The position numbers and the translations under genes are program-made. From the NCBI RefSeq assembly GCF_016728505.1, contig NZ_CP068159.1, positions 806,001 through 870,000 of the forward strand: a DNA stretch of 64,000 bases, given 5' to 3'. This document shows positions 27,722-36,293 of this stretch, piece after piece; the first letter of the stretch is position 1, and each line of letters starts with the position of its first letter. Source of the DNA: Corynebacterium riegelii. GTDB lineage: Bacteria > Actinomycetota > Actinomycetes > Mycobacteriales > Mycobacteriaceae. The notes beneath the pieces are model-generated. The model saw nothing but the letters and a program-made list of their open reading frames with translations, made no database searches and was not told where the DNA came from.

Positions 27722-30670
27722 GTGACTGATTCGTCTCGTTCGATTCAGCGTTCGCAGAAACGGGCGCGTACGGGAATCGCGGCCTCGTCCGCGATTGCGC
27801 TCGCGCTTGGTGGCCTGAGCGTCGTCGGCCCGGGCCCGCTGGCACCGTACGCTGCGGCTGCCACATTGTCCGGCGGAATCCGCGACAAGTCCGGCGCGGT
27901 GGAGAAGGGCGCCCAGAAGGCCTCCGACCTGCCGGCCGGATCATGTGTTGTTTCAGAGACCGACACCGCTAACCACAGCCAGGCTGGTTTCAGCTGGAAC
28001 ACCCTAGAGCCAAGTACAGATAGCCCCGACAAGACCCTGTGGGGCTTAAGCGTCTCCTTTGATAACTCGAAGGACCGCACGTTCGCCGATTGGTACTTCA
28101 CCAATGGGGCGAACCTTGGCGGCGTCTTGGGTACCGGCAAGGTGCCTTCCATGGAGGCCGGCCAGACCTTCCTTGACAAGAGCGTCACGCACAAGGCCGA
28201 CGAAAGCATCGACATTACTGGTTCTCGCGCACAACGAAACCTGAATCTCTACGCAGAGCTGACCGATGCGAAAGTCAAGCAGTTCGCTTCGGCCACTGCC
28301 GCCAATCCCGTGCGCTATGCCTGGCAGAGCAATTACACGAAGGACAATCCTTCGGGCCTGAAAGCCACGGAAGGTGACAGCTCGGAATTCAAAGCTGTTG
28401 TAAACCCGTGGCCGAGCGAGAACATTGAATGTAACCCGATCACGGTGTCGTGGGAGAACTGGGAGAAGCACGTCATCGTGCCCGGTGACGAAACCAAGGT
28501 CGGTACCGTCAACATTCCTGCTGTGCAGAACGACGACGGTGGCGGTACGGACGATTCCATGTCCCGCATGGTCGTGGAGGCCTACGACGGCAACGGCAAG
28601 TTCATCGGCACCACGGACCCGGAAGCCTCCGGTGGTACGCAGAACCTGCGTATCGACGAAACGACCGGTGAAATCTTCTTCACCTGGCCGAAGTACCGCG
28701 GTACTGACTTGGCGACCGATAAGAACGTCAACTTCTCCGTTCTGGCGAAGCCGCGTACCGTTGACGAACTCCAGGCCGCTGTTGAGCACAACAACTCCGA
28801 CAACTCCGGCGAAGGCAAGGCCTTCGATAGCTCCAACTCGCTGGATCGCTACAGCAAGGCGAACGTCATCGACTCCAAGGCGTTCTCGCTGGATGACACC
28901 GAGTACCACGACCCGAAGTATGACAAGACGGACGCTTCGATCATCTCCGGTGTCGATAGCGCTACCGGTCCTCTTGCTACCGAGCCGCAGAAGGTCACCT
29001 TCACCCAGACCCCTGATCTGATCAAGGAACTGGCGAAGAAGAAGGATCAGAAGGGGTTCGAAGCTAAGGCCACTCTTGACGAGAAGTACGTCTACGAGGG
29101 CTGGACCGTGGAGATTGACGAGGACTACAACGTCACCGTCACCGCTCCGGAGAACCCACGTCCGGGCACCTTCGCGCGCCCCGTGATCACGGTGGAGTAC
29201 TCCAACGGCTCCACGGACGAGCTGGAACTCCTCGTGGTTGTCGACCCGAACAACACCCAGGTCACCGACCTGGTGCGTCCGGGTCTGACCAAGGGTCGTA
29301 TTAAACAAGAGCTCACCGCCCAGATCGGTCTCAAGCCCATCATGAAGGGCCACAAGGCAGTTCACCCAGCGAAGTTTGAGGTTGACCCGGACACCGTACC
29401 GTCCGGTTGGACCGTTACGGTCGATGAAACCGGTAAGGTTACCGCGAAGGCAGACGATTCTGTCGCGCCGGGCACCGTCATCACCCCGAAGGTGAAAGCC
29501 ACCTACCCGGATGGCACCGACGATGAGATTGAGACCCAGTTCCAGGCGATCGTGGACATCAAGGTCCCTGAGTACGACACGGTGACCAACAAGCCGAACG
29601 CCAAGGTCAGCCTGACTCCGAAAGTTCCTGAGCGTGGCCTCAGCGGTAACACCTCTGACGAGGCTCCGAAGCGCTACACCTTCGAGAACGGTCAAACCAC
29701 GAATACCCTCACGAGTAAAGACGGCAAGACGTGGACCGTTAAGATCGACGAAAACACCGGCAAGATCACCACGACCATCCCGAAGGATGCGCCGGAAGGC
29801 GACATCCTGGATGTACCGGTTCTCGCCTACTACGATGGCGCTGACCCGCAGAAGGTGAAGGGCACCGTCGTTGTGATCAAGGGCGACGTCGCCCCGCAGT
29901 ACAACGTGCAGGTCACCGGTCCGAACCAGGCTGTTGACCACCAGGTAACGGGTGCGCCGCAAGACTCGACCTACTCCTTCGGTAACGACGAGGACGGCAA
30001 TCCGGTCACGGAGCAGAAAGTCGACGGCTGGAAATACAAGATTGACCCGAAGACCGGTGTTGTCTCCTCCACCCCGCCGGCAACCGCGAAGCCAGGCGAC
30101 AAGAAGACCATCACCGTTACCGTCCAGACCCCGGACGGCTCCCGCCCAGAGGTTCCCGTCACCACCGTGGTGAAGCACACCAACAGCTGGGAAGCTGAGC
30201 CGACCTACCCTGTAGAAACGGTTTACCCGGGTGAGACTGCAACGTTGCCGGTTGCTCTTGAGAAGCCGGACAACGTCAACGTTGCGAAGGAAAACCCCTA
30301 CAAGCTGGGCGATGTTCCGGCTGGTTGGAATGTCAGCATCGACGACAATGGCCAGATCACTGCAACCGCACCTGCGGATGCAAAGCCGGGCACGCAAGTC
30401 AAGATTCCGGTCACCGTGACTTACGAAGACGGTTCTACGGATATTGCATACGCTGTCGTCAATGTCCTCGGACTTCCGGAGCGTGAGGAACCGTTCGAGG
30501 TCGAGTACAAGTTCGACGAGTCCCTCCCTGCTGGTGAGTACAAGGTCGAAACCAAGGGTGAGCCGGGTGCAGCCAAGATGCACAAGGACGGCACCTGGGA
30601 GCGCACAAGGCACCGAAGAACGAGGTCGTCGTTATCGGCACCAAGCCTGCCGAGAGCGCCAAGGACGTGA
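27722..30670 (+). CDS. Rib/YPDG- and G5-repeat surface protein, N-terminal part (frameshifted)
   Basis: 982 codons. Start GTG 27722 with GAAGGAG. A Sec signal (residues ~20-48, ending PYAAAA) leads into a non-repetitive domain of ~350 residues, then about six repeats with the pattern PSGWTVTVDETGKVTAKADD and a TYPDGT/EYSNGST turn, i.e. the Rib/YPDG surface-repeat family. It enters a first G5-like unit (EVEYKFDESLPAGEYKVETK) and then runs out of frame at about 30600 into an Arg-rich tail (RTRHRRTRS) and a stop. The true continuation, KAPKNEVVVIGTKPAESAKD, is in the next frame. Adding one base near 30601-30606 would join it to the following frame, giving about 2,050 residues. Confidence 0.8.
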   Translation: MTDSSRSIQRSQKRARTGIAASSAIALALGGLSVVGPGPLAPYAAAATLSGGIRDKSGAVEKGAQKASDLPAGSCVVSETDTANHSQAGFSWNTLEPSTDSPDKTLWGLSVSFDNSKDRTFADWYFTNGANLGGVLGTGKVPSMEAGQTFLDKSVTHKADESIDITGSRAQRNLNLYAELTDAKVKQFASATAANPVRYAWQSNYTKDNPSGLKATEGDSSEFKAVVNPWPSENIECNPITVSWENWEKHVIVPGDETKVGTVNIPAVQNDDGGGTDDSMSRMVVEAYDGNGKFIGTTDPEASGGTQNLRIDETTGEIFFTWPKYRGTDLATDKNVNFSVLAKPRTVDELQAAVEHNNSDNSGEGKAFDSSNSLDRYSKANVIDSKAFSLDDTEYHDPKYDKTDASIISGVDSATGPLATEPQKVTFTQTPDLIKELAKKKDQKGFEAKATLDEKYVYEGWTVEIDEDYNVTVTAPENPRPGTFARPVITVEYSNGSTDELELLVVVDPNNTQVTDLVRPGLTKGRIKQELTAQIGLKPIMKGHKAVHPAKFEVDPDTVPSGWTVTVDETGKVTAKADDSVAPGTVITPKVKATYPDGTDDEIETQFQAIVDIKVPEYDTVTNKPNAKVSLTPKVPERGLSGNTSDEAPKRYTFENGQTTNTLTSKDGKTWTVKIDENTGKITTTIPKDAPEGDILDVPVLAYYDGADPQKVKGTVVVIKGDVAPQYNVQVTGPNQAVDHQVTGAPQDSTYSFGNDEDGNPVTEQKVDGWKYKIDPKTGVVSSTPPATAKPGDKKTITVTVQTPDGSRPEVPVTTVVKHTNSWEAEPTYPVETVYPGETATLPVALEKPDNVNVAKENPYKLGDVPAGWNVSIDDNGQITATAPADAKPGTQVKIPVTVTYEDGSTDIAYAVVNVLGLPEREEPFEVEYKFDESLPAGEYKVETKGEPGAAKMHKDGTWERTRHRRTRSSLSAPSLPRAPRT

Positions 30671-33600
30671 CTTGGAAGTTCCCGATTCCGTACCCGACTG
30701 AGGTTCGCGAGAACCCAGAGCTCAAGCCTGGCGAGATGAAGACCGTCCAGGAAGGCGAGAACGGCGAGAAGACCTATACCGCCAAGTTCACCGCCAAGGG
30801 CTCTGAGGCACAGGTTGCTGAGGAAGAGACCACCAAGGAACCGGTTACTCGCATCATCGAGGTCGGACCGGCTATCCCTGATCAGGAACTGACCAGCAAG
30901 AAGACCCAAGAGGTCCCGTTCGAGATCGAATACGTCTACGACGACACCCTCGAGTCCGGCAAGCAAGTTGTCGACGAAGAGGGCGTCCCGGGTGAGCAGA
31001 CCATCACCTCCACCCAGAAGATCAAGGACGGCAAGCCGGACGGCGAGCCGAGCATCAACATCGAGCAGACCAAGGTCCCGAAGAAGGCCAAGATCCGCAT
31101 CGGCACCAAGACCACCGGTGAAACCAAGAAGACCGTCGAGTCTGAGGTCCCGTTCGGTGTGAAGATCGAGTACGACCCGAACATGCCTGCTGGCAAGTCC
31201 GAGGTTGTCACCGAAGGTAAGCCGGGTAAGAAGACCACCACGGTCACCCAGAAGGTCACCAACTCCCAGCCGGATGGCGAGGCCACCGTCGAGGAGAAGA
31301 TCACCGAGAAGCCTGTCGATCAGGTGATCAAGGTCGGCACCAAGCCGTCCGAGACCTCTGAGAAGGTCGAGTGGAAGGCACCGGTTCCGTTCGAGGTTGA
31401 GACCCGTCCGAACCCGGATCTGAAGCCGGGCGAGATCAAGATCGTCCAGAAGGGCGAGCCGGGTGAGAAGACCTACACGGCCAACTTCACCTCCAAGGGC
31501 GACGACTCTTCGGTCACCCCTGAGGAGAAGCAGACCAAGGCTCCAGTCAACGAGATCATCGAGTACGGTCCGACCACTCCTGACCAGACGCTGACGTCGA
31601 AGACGACCCGCGAGGTTAACTTCGAGACCGAGTTCATCGTGGACAACACGGTGCCGGTCGGCCAGACCAAGGTCGAGCAGGAAGGCGAGAAGGGCGAGGA
31701 GCTGATCACCTCGACCCAGAAGATCAAGGACGGCAAGCCGGACGGCGAGCCGAGCATCACCGTCGAGCAGACCAAGGCGCCGAGGAAGAAGATCGTCCGT
31801 GTCGGTTCCATGACCGATGGCACGTACGAGCTGGAAGAGAAGCTGCCGATTCCGTTCGACACCGTGATTGAGTACGACCCGGAGAGCCCTGCCGGCGAGT
31901 ACAAGATCGTCACCGAGGGCAAGCCTGGTGAGAAGATCACCAAGATCACCCAGAAGATCGTGAACAGCAAGGTCGTCGAGGCAACGCGTGGCGACGAAAC
32001 CACCACCACCGAGCCGGTCACCAAGGTGATCAAGGTCGGCACCAAGCAGGCAACTGCTACCGACAAGGTGGAGTGGAAGGAGCCGATCCCGTACCCGACG
32101 GAACTGCGTCCGAACTCGGAGCTCGCTCCGGGTGAGGTTCGGGTTGTCCAGGAAGGCAAGGACGGCGAAGCCACCTACACCGCAACCTTCACAGGTACCA
32201 GCGGTGAAGCCACCAAGACCGAGGTCACCGATCGCACCGAGCCAACTCCGCGAATCGTCGAGTTCGGCCCGGGCCTTGAGGACGACAGCGTCGTCTCCAA
32301 GACCACCCGCCTGGTCGAGTTCGAAACCGAAATCGTCGAAGACCCGAACCTTGAAGAAGGCAAGCAGGTCATCGAGCAGGGCGAGTTCGGCGAGGAGGTC
32401 GTCACCTCCACGCAGAAGCTTGTCGACGGCAAGCCATCCGGCGAGCCTGAGGTGAAGACCGAGCGCACGAAGGAGCCGAAGAAGGCGATCATCCGCGTCG
32501 GTACCAAGAAGCCTGCGAATCCGACTCCGCCGACCGACGAACCGACCCCACCGGTCGAGCCGAAGGAAGTCGAGCTTCCGTACACCACGAAGATCATCTA
32601 CGACGAGACGCTTGAGCCTGGTCAGGAAATCGTGGACCAGGAAGGTGCAAACGGCAAGGTCGAGGTGACCGTCGAGAATGGTCAGCCTTCGGTGAACGTC
32701 GTGAAGGAGCCAATCGAGAAGATCATCCGTGTTGGCACCAAGCCGCCGGCTGGTCAGGAGTGGAAGGAACGGATCCCGTTCGAGGTGAAGGTCAAGCTTG
32801 ACCCCACCATCCCGGCGGGTGAGCACAAGGTTGAACAGGAAGGCAAGCCCGGCCTGGTTCAGCACAACTCCGACGGCACTGAAGAGACGCTCGTTGAGAA
32901 GCAGGATCACGTCATCCTCATCGGCACCAAGCCGGCCGACCCGACTGACCCGGAGAACCCGGATCAGCCGACGCCGGAAGGTGAGCTCGATATCAACGTC
33001 CGCTACACCACCAGGATCGTTTACGACCCGAGCCTGAAGCCAGGCGAGGAAGTCGAAGACGTTGCTGGTAAGGACGGCCGCTACACCATCAAGGTTGTCG
33101 ACGGCAAGCCTGTCGCCGAGATGGTGGAGAAGCCGGTCGAGCGCGTGCTGCGTGTTGGCACCAAGCCGCCTGCAGGCACCAGCTGGACCGAGGAGATTTC
33201 CTACGACTACGAGGTTGTAGAGGACTCCGAGCTCGAAGCTGGTAAGCACGAGATTGTGCAGCCGGGTAAGCCTGGCGAGCGCATCCACCGTGAAGACGGC
33301 AGCGTTGTAGAGAAGGCTCCGCAGAAGCTGATCATCAAGGTCGGTACGAAGAAGAAGGCCGATGAGCCGACGCCTCCGGCAGACCCGGACAACAAGAAGG
33401 GTTCGTCTGAGAAGGCAGAGCGTTGTGTTGCTAACGCTTTTGCAACGAACAGTCCGCTGCTGTGGATGCTTCCGATCGGTCTGCTGGCAGGTATTGGCTA
33501 CGGCGTCAATGAGGCATTTGGTCCGCAGATTCAGGCTGCGTCCGCTGAGATCAACGCTCGCTTCCAGGAGAAGATGCCGACGCATGATTGGGGTGTTGGT

Positions 33601-33870
33601 GGTCACGGTCAGCGTCGTCAAGATCCGGAGTGGATGCGTGAGCTGCAGGCGAAGGCTGACGGTGTCAACCGCCAGTTCGCTGCCTACGGCGAGCAGTTGC
33701 AGCCGTTGGGTATCGCACTCGGCGTGATCGCCTCGCTTGCGCTGCTGGGCTCTTTGATTGCTCAGGCTTGTACTGAGGAAGGTTTCGATCAGGGTATGAC
33801 GGTGTGGGGCCTCAAGGGTGGTTCCTCTGAGCCGGGCAAGCGTCCGAAGGAGTGGTCCTCCCAGGAGTAA
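30667..33870 (+). CDS. G5-repeat surface protein, C-terminal part (frameshifted off its N-terminus)
   Basis: 1,067 codons open from ATG-like 30667, but almost certainly the continuation of the preceding frame. Twelve G5-type units of ~75-85 residues follow one another, each with a (V/I)PF/PYxxE..PGE/AGE..V..EG.PGE core and ending in RVGTKP/VGTK. They cycle in three subtypes, which suggests growth by duplication of multi-domain blocks. A Cys-containing segment, two hydrophobic helices (LLWMLPIGLLAGIGYGV, LGIALGVIASLALLGSLIAQ) and a charged end follow. No LPxTG sorting motif, so it is held by the membrane helices. G5 domains often bind glycan and mediate adhesion or biofilm. Confidence 0.8.
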   Translation: MTWKFPIPYPTEVRENPELKPGEMKTVQEGENGEKTYTAKFTAKGSEAQVAEEETTKEPVTRIIEVGPAIPDQELTSKKTQEVPFEIEYVYDDTLESGKQVVDEEGVPGEQTITSTQKIKDGKPDGEPSINIEQTKVPKKAKIRIGTKTTGETKKTVESEVPFGVKIEYDPNMPAGKSEVVTEGKPGKKTTTVTQKVTNSQPDGEATVEEKITEKPVDQVIKVGTKPSETSEKVEWKAPVPFEVETRPNPDLKPGEIKIVQKGEPGEKTYTANFTSKGDDSSVTPEEKQTKAPVNEIIEYGPTTPDQTLTSKTTREVNFETEFIVDNTVPVGQTKVEQEGEKGEELITSTQKIKDGKPDGEPSITVEQTKAPRKKIVRVGSMTDGTYELEEKLPIPFDTVIEYDPESPAGEYKIVTEGKPGEKITKITQKIVNSKVVEATRGDETTTTEPVTKVIKVGTKQATATDKVEWKEPIPYPTELRPNSELAPGEVRVVQEGKDGEATYTATFTGTSGEATKTEVTDRTEPTPRIVEFGPGLEDDSVVSKTTRLVEFETEIVEDPNLEEGKQVIEQGEFGEEVVTSTQKLVDGKPSGEPEVKTERTKEPKKAIIRVGTKKPANPTPPTDEPTPPVEPKEVELPYTTKIIYDETLEPGQEIVDQEGANGKVEVTVENGQPSVNVVKEPIEKIIRVGTKPPAGQEWKERIPFEVKVKLDPTIPAGEHKVEQEGKPGLVQHNSDGTEETLVEKQDHVILIGTKPADPTDPENPDQPTPEGELDINVRYTTRIVYDPSLKPGEEVEDVAGKDGRYTIKVVDGKPVAEMVEKPVERVLRVGTKPPAGTSWTEEISYDYEVVEDSELEAGKHEIVQPGKPGERIHREDGSVVEKAPQKLIIKVGTKKKADEPTPPADPDNKKGSSEKAERCVANAFATNSPLLWMLPIGLLAGIGYGVNEAFGPQIQAASAEINARFQEKMPTHDWGVGGHGQRRQDPEWMRELQAKADGVNRQFAAYGEQLQPLGIALGVIASLALLGSLIAQACTEEGFDQGMTVWGLKGGSSEPGKRPKEWSSQE

Positions 33871-33905
33871 TTCGCTAGCTTTGAGCTTTAAGCGCTGAAC
33901 CTGTG

Positions 33906-33938
33906 AAGGCGGTCCCTGTAAAAAGGGGCCGCCTTTCT
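33906..33938 (+). terminator. Terminator of the G5 surface protein gene
   Basis: AAGGCGGTCCC (33906-33916) pairs with GGGGCCGCCTT (33925-33935), with one G-T wobble and an A-rich loop, then TTTCT. Confidence 0.8.
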
Positions 33939-33961
33939 GGTTGCGTGAGGGCTTGGAAAAG

Positions 33962-33979
33962 TTACGAGTGTAACCGTAA
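33962..33979. promoter_or_regulatory. Palindromic operator copy 1
   Basis: TTACGAGTGTAACCGTAA, arms TTACG/CGTAA. It lies 40 bp upstream of an almost identical palindrome in front of the AAA/DUF4143 gene. Confidence 0.55.
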
Positions 33980-34001
33980 CTCTGCGCTGAATTTAGAAAT
34001 G

Positions 34002-34019
34002 TTACGACTATACTCGTAA
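34002..34019. promoter_or_regulatory. Palindromic operator copy 2 overlapping a -10 hexamer
   Basis: TTACGACTATACTCGTAA, perfect 6-bp arms TTACGA/TCGTAA. The centre contains TATACT (34009-34014), a good -10, 8 nt before the ATG at 34023, so the transcript is probably leaderless and a bound repressor would cover the promoter. Confidence 0.6.
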
Positions 34020-34022
34020 ATC

Positions 34023-35237
34023 ATGCGTGCTTTTCCTCGTCCTCAATACCTTGCAGAGCTCACTGCTGTCCAAGGCGTTGACCTGGTGCGAGTAATCACT
34101 GGCGTGCGGCGTAGCGGAAAATCAACACTGTTGGAGCTCTACCGCGAGCATCTTGTTTCCAAGGGCATGAGCGCTAGTCAGATCTTGACCATCAACTTTG
34201 AAGACATGGCGTTTGACCACCTCCGGGACGCCACCGTGTTTCATAGCTACGTCCTAGATGCGATCGAGCGGGATGCGATTACGTACCTGCACGTGGACGA
34301 GGTTCAAGAGTTGGACCAGTGGGCACGGGTGATCAACTCTTTACGCACGGCGCAGAAGCTCGAAATATGCGTCACCGGCTCCAACGCGTCAATGTTTGCT
34401 GGCGAAGGCCTGACGTACCTGGCGGGGCGCTACGTCACCTTGGAGGTGTTCCCGCTTTCGCTTGCGGAGTTCCGCCAATTCACACAAACCCCTGCAGCGG
34501 AACCCGCTGAGGTTTCCTACCAGCGGTGGATGACCACTGGCGGCTTTGCTCGCAGCGTGCTTGAGCCCTCGCCGGATCTGGTGCGCCAGCTTAACCGCGA
34601 TCTTTTTGATTCCATCTTTACCCGCGACATCGCCCTACGTGGCGAAATTCGTGACACTGCAGTGTTCCTCCGCGTCGCCGCCTTCGTTCTCGACAACGCG
34701 GGATCACCCCTGTCCGCCAACAAAATTGCCAACACACTTAAATCCAGCGGGATCAGTATCAGCACGGACACGGTTGACAGGTATTTGCATTTGCTTATCG
34801 ACGCCCACCTGATCTACCCCTGCCACCGCTTCGACACGCGCGGACGCGGATGGTTGAAAACCACGCCGAAGTACTACTGGGTGGATGCCGGGTTGCGTGA
34901 CGCGTTGACAGGTCGTCGCGGTTCCAATACCGGACATGACCTGGAAAACCAGGTCTACCTTGAGCTGCTGCGTCGCCGATTCGAGGTGTTTACCGGCATC
35001 GGCGCTGGCGGCAAGATCGACTTCCTCGCGCGAAAAGGCGACACCAGCATCTACGTCCAGGTCGCGCTCACGGCCATGGATGAGCGGGTGCTGGCACGGA
35101 AACTGTCCTCATTTGAGGGTTTGCCGGCGGGAGCGCGCTGCGTGCTGTTAACCGGGGACCGCATTGCCTTGGACACCGGCCACGTTCAACAGCGCAACGC
35201 GTTTGATTTCCTTGCAGGTGCTGGCCTACAGCTTTAG
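34023..35237 (+). CDS. AAA-14 / DUF4143 family ATPase
   Basis: 404 aa. N-terminal AAA_14 domain with Walker A GVRRSGKSTLLELY near residue 28 and an acidic Walker B region (ITYLHVDEVQELDQW near 95), the sensor TGSNASMF near 120, and a winged-helix plus DUF4143 C-terminus (nuclease-like fold, KIDFLARKGD near 335). Members are common, mobile in distribution and of poorly known function; links to toxin-antitoxin or defence have been suggested. The gene has its own operator-flanked leaderless promoter and overlaps the convergent next gene by 12 nt. Confidence 0.88.
   Translation: MRAFPRPQYLAELTAVQGVDLVRVITGVRRSGKSTLLELYREHLVSKGMSASQILTINFEDMAFDHLRDATVFHSYVLDAIERDAITYLHVDEVQELDQWARVINSLRTAQKLEICVTGSNASMFAGEGLTYLAGRYVTLEVFPLSLAEFRQFTQTPAAEPAEVSYQRWMTTGGFARSVLEPSPDLVRQLNRDLFDSIFTRDIALRGEIRDTAVFLRVAAFVLDNAGSPLSANKIANTLKSSGISISTDTVDRYLHLLIDAHLIYPCHRFDTRGRGWLKTTPKYYWVDAGLRDALTGRRGSNTGHDLENQVYLELLRRRFEVFTGIGAGGKIDFLARKGDTSIYVQVALTAMDERVLARKLSSFEGLPAGARCVLLTGDRIALDTGHVQQRNAFDFLAGAGLQL
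34793..34803 (-). repeat. Interspersed motif copy 4
   Basis: Minus strand GCGTCGATAAGCAAATGC, one change from the long form; inside the DUF4143 ATPase gene. Confidence 0.75.
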
Positions 35238-35978
35238 CTCGAACGGAAGCTGGATGCCCAACTTCGGCAGCGCAGCCACCAGGCCAACTAGTGCCACAAG
35301 CACGGAGATCACCACGCCAGCGATGACGTCAAAGTTGTTCTCGCCGCTCTGGCTGCTCATGGAGGACAGATCCACCCCCGGCACCACACCACCCGCGTAG
35401 TCGGATTCCTCCGGGAACGCGATGACCTTGCTGATGCCGCTGGCACACGCATTTTCCGCAAGCTTTACCGAGGTGCTCCATTTGTTCACGCGCTTCTCAA
35501 GCTGGCCGGAAGGCGTCGCCACCCAGGCCGCGTTGAGCTTGTCCACCTGCTCCTTGGTCAACCCATCCGTGTTCTCCAGCGGGAAGACTGTGGGGATCTT
35601 CGGGAAGCCGGTGTCCTTCACGGGCTTGACGGTGAAGTTGTTGAGATCAACGTCCTCCTGGGTTGCCCCAGTTGTGGGCTTTAGGGTTTCCAGGTCGCGC
35701 TTCGCCTGCTCGTAGACAGCTTGCACATGCTCTGTGCGTTCCGACGCCTCCGCGAACACCCCCTCAACCACCTTCACCACATCGCGCGCACGCTCATAGT
35801 CACCAATCTTCTTCGACTGATCAAACGTGCCACGTGCGTAGTTCAGCTCTTCCTTGCTGAACTTCACTGCGCAGCGTCCGTCCTTCTGCTCTCCAATCTC
35901 GGCGGCGTTTGCAGGAACGGCGAGGGCGGTCATGGCAACCGTGCAGGCGGTCGCGGCGGCAAGGGTACGCAGTTTCAT
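35226..35978 (-). CDS. Secreted, C-terminally anchored protein
   Basis: 250 aa from ATG 35978 (MKLRTLAAATACTV), with GAAGGAG in the right place. Sec signal ending ANAAE near residue 25, then a ~185-residue helical, Glu/Lys-rich extracytoplasmic domain with two Cys (GRCAVKF, ENACASG), and one hydrophobic helix (VIAGVVISVLVALVGLVAAL) before a short end. A type common in corynebacteria near surface-protein genes; function unknown. Confidence 0.75.
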   Translation of the reverse strand: MKLRTLAAATACTVAMTALAVPANAAEIGEQKDGRCAVKFSKEELNYARGTFDQSKKIGDYERARDVVKVVEGVFAEASERTEHVQAVYEQAKRDLETLKPTTGATQEDVDLNNFTVKPVKDTGFPKIPTVFPLENTDGLTKEQVDKLNAAWVATPSGQLEKRVNKWSTSVKLAENACASGISKVIAFPEESDYAGGVVPGVDLSSMSSQSGENNFDVIAGVVISVLVALVGLVAALPKLGIQLPFELKL

Positions 35979-36293
35979 GGGTGGCTCCTTCAATGCGTAG
36001 TGGATTCTGCGTTTCGCGGACGATCCAGGGTCCACCTATATAAACGCTTGCCCCGCCCGCCGAGTTACAGCCGCTTACCAAGTTTGTAGCTACCTACACC
36101 CGGCTACTAGCCGAAAGGGGCTCCACAGAACTCCGAGCCTCTTCTACTCGTGAACCGGAAGAGGGCCCCGTAAGCGCTAATACGCTTCAACGAGACCCTC
36201 ACCGGCGAAGACAAGGTCATTCACCGGTCTGCAAGGCAGTATATAATCTTGCGGCATTAAGGGGTAATGAAACATGCAATTGGGAGGGAATTC
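35979..36293. other. Intergenic region with half-palindrome and Abi-gene promoter
   Basis: 315 nt between divergent genes. It holds the promoter region of the secreted protein, a sequence at about 36086-36110 (TAGCTACCTACACCCGGCTA) resembling one arm of the katA palindrome, and TATAAT at 36242-36247, the probable -10 of the Abi-like gene. Confidence 0.55.
36086..36110 (+). repeat. Half copy of the 17.8-kb palindrome
   Basis: TAGCTACCTACACCCGGCTA matches an arm of the palindrome at 17777-17838 with few changes, but its inverted partner is missing. The two sites are 18 kb apart. Confidence 0.6.

Noticed and set aside
28046..30613. 855-codon open frame on the minus strand
   Set aside because: Antisense shadow of the Rib/YPDG repeats; no ribosome site or domain.
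30421..33621. 1,066-codon open frame on the minus strand
   Set aside because: It lies antisense to the G5 repeats, has Arg/Leu-rich low-complexity composition and exists only because the repeats use few codons ending in patterns that give stops.
27722..33870. Regular repeats that might be a CRISPR array
   Set aside because: They are protein-coding G5/Rib domain repeats with codon-level drift and no spacer structure; no cas genes are present.
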